Positions 4,402 to 6,535 of a DNA stretch of 6,535 nucleotides are shown here, piece after piece (positions within the stretch are counted from its first letter, which is position 1; every line of letters starts with the position of its first letter). The notes beneath the pieces were generated by a model that worked only from the letters and a program-made list of their open reading frames with translations, was not told where the DNA came from and ran no database searches. Position numbers and translations under genes: made by a program. This DNA is from Candidatus Cloacimonadota bacterium (GTDB taxonomy: Bacteria; Cloacimonadota; Cloacimonadia; Cloacimonadales; TCS61): NCBI GenBank assembly GCA_027064945.1, contig JAMOPB010000451.1, forward strand, positions 1 through 6,535. Reading direction: 5' to 3'.

Positions 4402-6535
4402 ATGAAAAAATTAATCTTGTTTCTATTAATAGCTTTAAGCAGTTTATTAATGGCAAACGATATTCTAATGAAAACACTCCCCAATGGAATGGAAGTAGCA
4501 GTAAAAGAGAATGATTCAAATGAATCTGTAGGATTTTATGCATTTGTAAAAACGGGAAGTGTGAATGAGGGTGATTATTTAGGAGCAGGAATTTCGCATT
4601 ATTTAGAGCATGTAGTTTCAAGTGGAACTACAAAAATGCGTACCGAAGCTGAATATCAACAAATAGGAAAAGATATCGGAGCAATTGTAAATGCTTACAC
4701 AACTTATGGAATAACAGCATTTCATGTGATTACAGACAACAGCTATTCAGATTTGGCACTGGAAATTTTATCTGAGCAATTACAATATTGTGCCATAGAT
4801 TCTTTTGAAGTAGAACGAGAAAAAAACGTTATCTTAAAAGAGATAGTAATGCGTAGCACTCCTACTCCTTCAAAAATTCATCAACGTTGGCAGGAATTAG
4901 TTTTCCCGAACTCTAACAGAAAATATCCTGTTATAGGATACACAAATCTGTTTAAAACTATTACTCGTGATGAATTGGAAGATTACTACAAACAGCGTTA
5001 TGCTCCAAACAATATGATTTTTGTAGCCGTGGGAAATTTTGAAGCGGAAGATATGATGGAAAAAATCTCAAATGCTTTTGCAGATTTTGAAAGAAAACAG
5101 ATTAAACCTGTTTATCTGCCTGTTCAAAACGTGAGAGTTGGAGAAATAGAATTTGTTGAAGAATTTGAAATTCAACAACCAAAAGTTTATATGACATCCA
5201 TATTACCGGCTTCAGATTATAATGATTATTTCAAAATTGATGCAGCTCTAGATATTCTATTTGGTAATCGTTTATCTCCGATATATTACAAATTAAAAGA
5301 AGAATTAAATTTAATAAATTATATTTATGCATATGTAAGTGCGGGAAGCGATAATCCGGAAGGACTTATTAATATTATTTTTGAAGCAAAAGACACTAAA
5401 GATATTCCTAGAATCAAACAAATTATTGATGAGGAATTGGAAAAATATTCTAAAAAGGGATTTAAAAAATCTCAAATAGAAAAAATTATCAATCGTTATG
5501 AAGCACAAAAATTACTATCCACACCAGATGCCGATGAAGAATGTAATAATATTGGTTGGACTATCTTAAAATATGGTGTTCCTGATTATGATGATATAGC
5601 TTTGGAAAATTACAGAAAATTGGAAGTTAAAGATTTGGAATATGCTCTAAAGAAATATTTACTTCCAAAAAATCGAGTAGTTTTCTCTGCTGTTCCAATT
5701 GGAACAAAAGAATATGTTTCTGAAAAATCTAATATCGTAAAAACTGAAGCTAAAAAGATTTATGATAAAAAAGATTTAACTGTTATTCACAGACAAAACA
5801 CTGAAAAACCATTAATTAGATGCGTGATAAATATCGATAACAGTACAGATTATGAAACAGCAGAAACATCAGGAACAATAAATTTCATGACTAGATTAAT
5901 GTTCAAAGGCTCTAAAAAATATGATTCTCTTTGGTTATCAGAATGGTTTGAAGATCATGCAACAAATATTGATGTAACAACTTCCGGAGAAGGAACTTTT
6001 ATCGAATTCAAATGTTTAAAAGCTGATTATGACCAAATTAAAGATATTTTAGTAGATGCAATGAACCATCCGAAATTTTCCGATAAAGAGATTGAATTGG
6101 CTAAACAAGAAGCACAGGCTCGATATGAAAGAAGTAAAAGTGATGCAAGTTCTTCGCATAGAGATTTTAGAAATTCCGTTTTATATGCCGGAACAAGAGA
6201 AGCAATATCTTCAAAACAAAAATTGGACAATCTTTTGAAGCTTTCAAAAGAAGATTTGCGAAATCTTCATAAGAAATATTTCAATACAAATCATACAATT
6301 ATCACTTTCTTCGGTGACTTAGATTCAGATGAAGCTATTGCAAAAGCGATTGAAATCAAATCTAATATCCCATCCAAAAAAATAACAGGCGAAAAAAAAT
6401 CATTGCAATTTGTAACTGGCGGTAAAACAGAAATTAACGAATATCCGTTTGAACAAGTTAACGTTGATATAAATCTTCCTGCTCCAAAAATCGGCGATGA
6501 AGATTATTATGCTATGAAAGTAATCCATAACATTT
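4402..6535 (+). CDS. Secreted M16-family (pitrilysin) zinc peptidase, C-terminus beyond window
   Basis: ATG at 4402 follows GGAGG (4393-4397) with a four-base gap; 711 codons are open to the right edge. Residues 1-18 form a Sec signal peptide (MKKLILFLLIALSSLLMA). The peptidase domain follows: 'TLPNGMEVAV' (25-34), then the inverted zinc motif HxxEH as 'HYLEH' (66-70), where H66 and H70 are zinc ligands and E69 is the catalytic base. The third ligand is E147 in 'EREKNVILKEI', with exactly 76 residues between H70 and E147 as in the family. The first M16_C-like domain spans about 188-375. From about 455 a second M16 half begins: an inactive N-domain-like part ('FMTRLMFKGSKKYDSLWLSE', 495-514, no HxxEH), then a second M16_C-like domain from about 612 that is unfinished at the edge ('DEDYYAMKVIHNI'). 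The single-chain four-domain layout, usually near 900 residues, suggests about 200 more residues outside the window. The likely role is peptide or protein degradation in the periplasm or cell envelope; substrates are unknown. Confidence 0.92.
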   Translation, partial: MKKLILFLLIALSSLLMANDILMKTLPNGMEVAVKENDSNESVGFYAFVKTGSVNEGDYLGAGISHYLEHVVSSGTTKMRTEAEYQQIGKDIGAIVNAYTTYGITAFHVITDNSYSDLALEILSEQLQYCAIDSFEVEREKNVILKEIVMRSTPTPSKIHQRWQELVFPNSNRKYPVIGYTNLFKTITRDELEDYYKQRYAPNNMIFVAVGNFEAEDMMEKISNAFADFERKQIKPVYLPVQNVRVGEIEFVEEFEIQQPKVYMTSILPASDYNDYFKIDAALDILFGNRLSPIYYKLKEELNLINYIYAYVSAGSDNPEGLINIIFEAKDTKDIPRIKQIIDEELEKYSKKGFKKSQIEKIINRYEAQKLLSTPDADEECNNIGWTILKYGVPDYDDIALENYRKLEVKDLEYALKKYLLPKNRVVFSAVPIGTKEYVSEKSNIVKTEAKKIYDKKDLTVIHRQNTEKPLIRCVINIDNSTDYETAETSGTINFMTRLMFKGSKKYDSLWLSEWFEDHATNIDVTTSGEGTFIEFKCLKADYDQIKDILVDAMNHPKFSDKEIELAKQEAQARYERSKSDASSSHRDFRNSVLYAGTREAISSKQKLDNLLKLSKEDLRNLHKKYFNTNHTIITFFGDLDSDEAIAKAIEIKSNIPSKKITGEKKSLQFVTGGKTEINEYPFEQVNVDINLPAPKIGDEDYYAMKVIHNI

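Noticed and set aside
4349..4621. 90-codon minus-strand ORF
   Set aside because: It lies mostly antisense to the start of the M16 peptidase, whose signal peptide and zinc motif prove the plus frame.
5311..6230. Minus-strand ORFs at 5311-5508 and 6027-6230
   Set aside because: They are antisense to the M16 peptidase reading frame and have no supporting features.

Overview
The window comes from an AT-rich bacterial genome. The best guess is a member of the FCB superphylum, such as Cloacimonadota or a neighbouring group (Marinimicrobia, Ignavibacteria or Bacteroidota are also possible). Three things point there. One is a large secreted multi-domain protein ending in a 'NYPNPFNPSTTI...' FlgD-like/type IX sorting-like tail. 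Another is a sigma-54 activator carrying TPR repeats. The third is the style of signal peptide and domain mixture. This placement is inference from protein style and has not been checked by a search.

Layout. (1) Positions 1-1278, minus strand: the N-terminal 426 residues of a TPR-repeat sigma-54-dependent regulator, cut by the window edge inside its Walker A motif. (2) Positions 1290-1391, minus strand: a previously unlisted 33-codon ORF with a strong ribosome binding site. Its stop codon overlaps the Shine-Dalgarno sequence of the regulator, so the two look translationally coupled. (3) Positions 1392-1542: a short spacer with a small leader dyad and a good intrinsic terminator for the gene upstream. 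(4) Positions 1543-3729, minus strand: a complete 728-residue secreted protein made of a signal peptide, a beta-sandwich, an Ig-like domain, PKD, a lamin-tail-like domain, a Fn3-like domain and a C-terminal FlgD-like/T9SS-like domain. (5) Positions 3730-4401: a 672-base, very AT-rich divergent intergenic region. It holds a candidate promoter, tandem 7-base repeats and a strong interrupted palindrome next to the minus-strand gene. (6) Positions 4402-6535, plus strand: the first 711 residues of a secreted M16 (pitrilysin-family) zinc peptidase, running off the right edge.

How it may work together. The 728-residue protein and the M16 peptidase are divergently transcribed and both carry Sec signal peptides, so both act outside the cytoplasm; the sequence does not link them functionally. 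The sORF-regulator pair sits downstream of the 728-residue gene on the same strand but is separated by a terminator, so it is probably its own transcription unit. I found no RNA genes, CRISPR arrays, insertion sequences or attachment sites. The most unusual feature is the small ORF coupled to a TPR-type sigma-54 activator.
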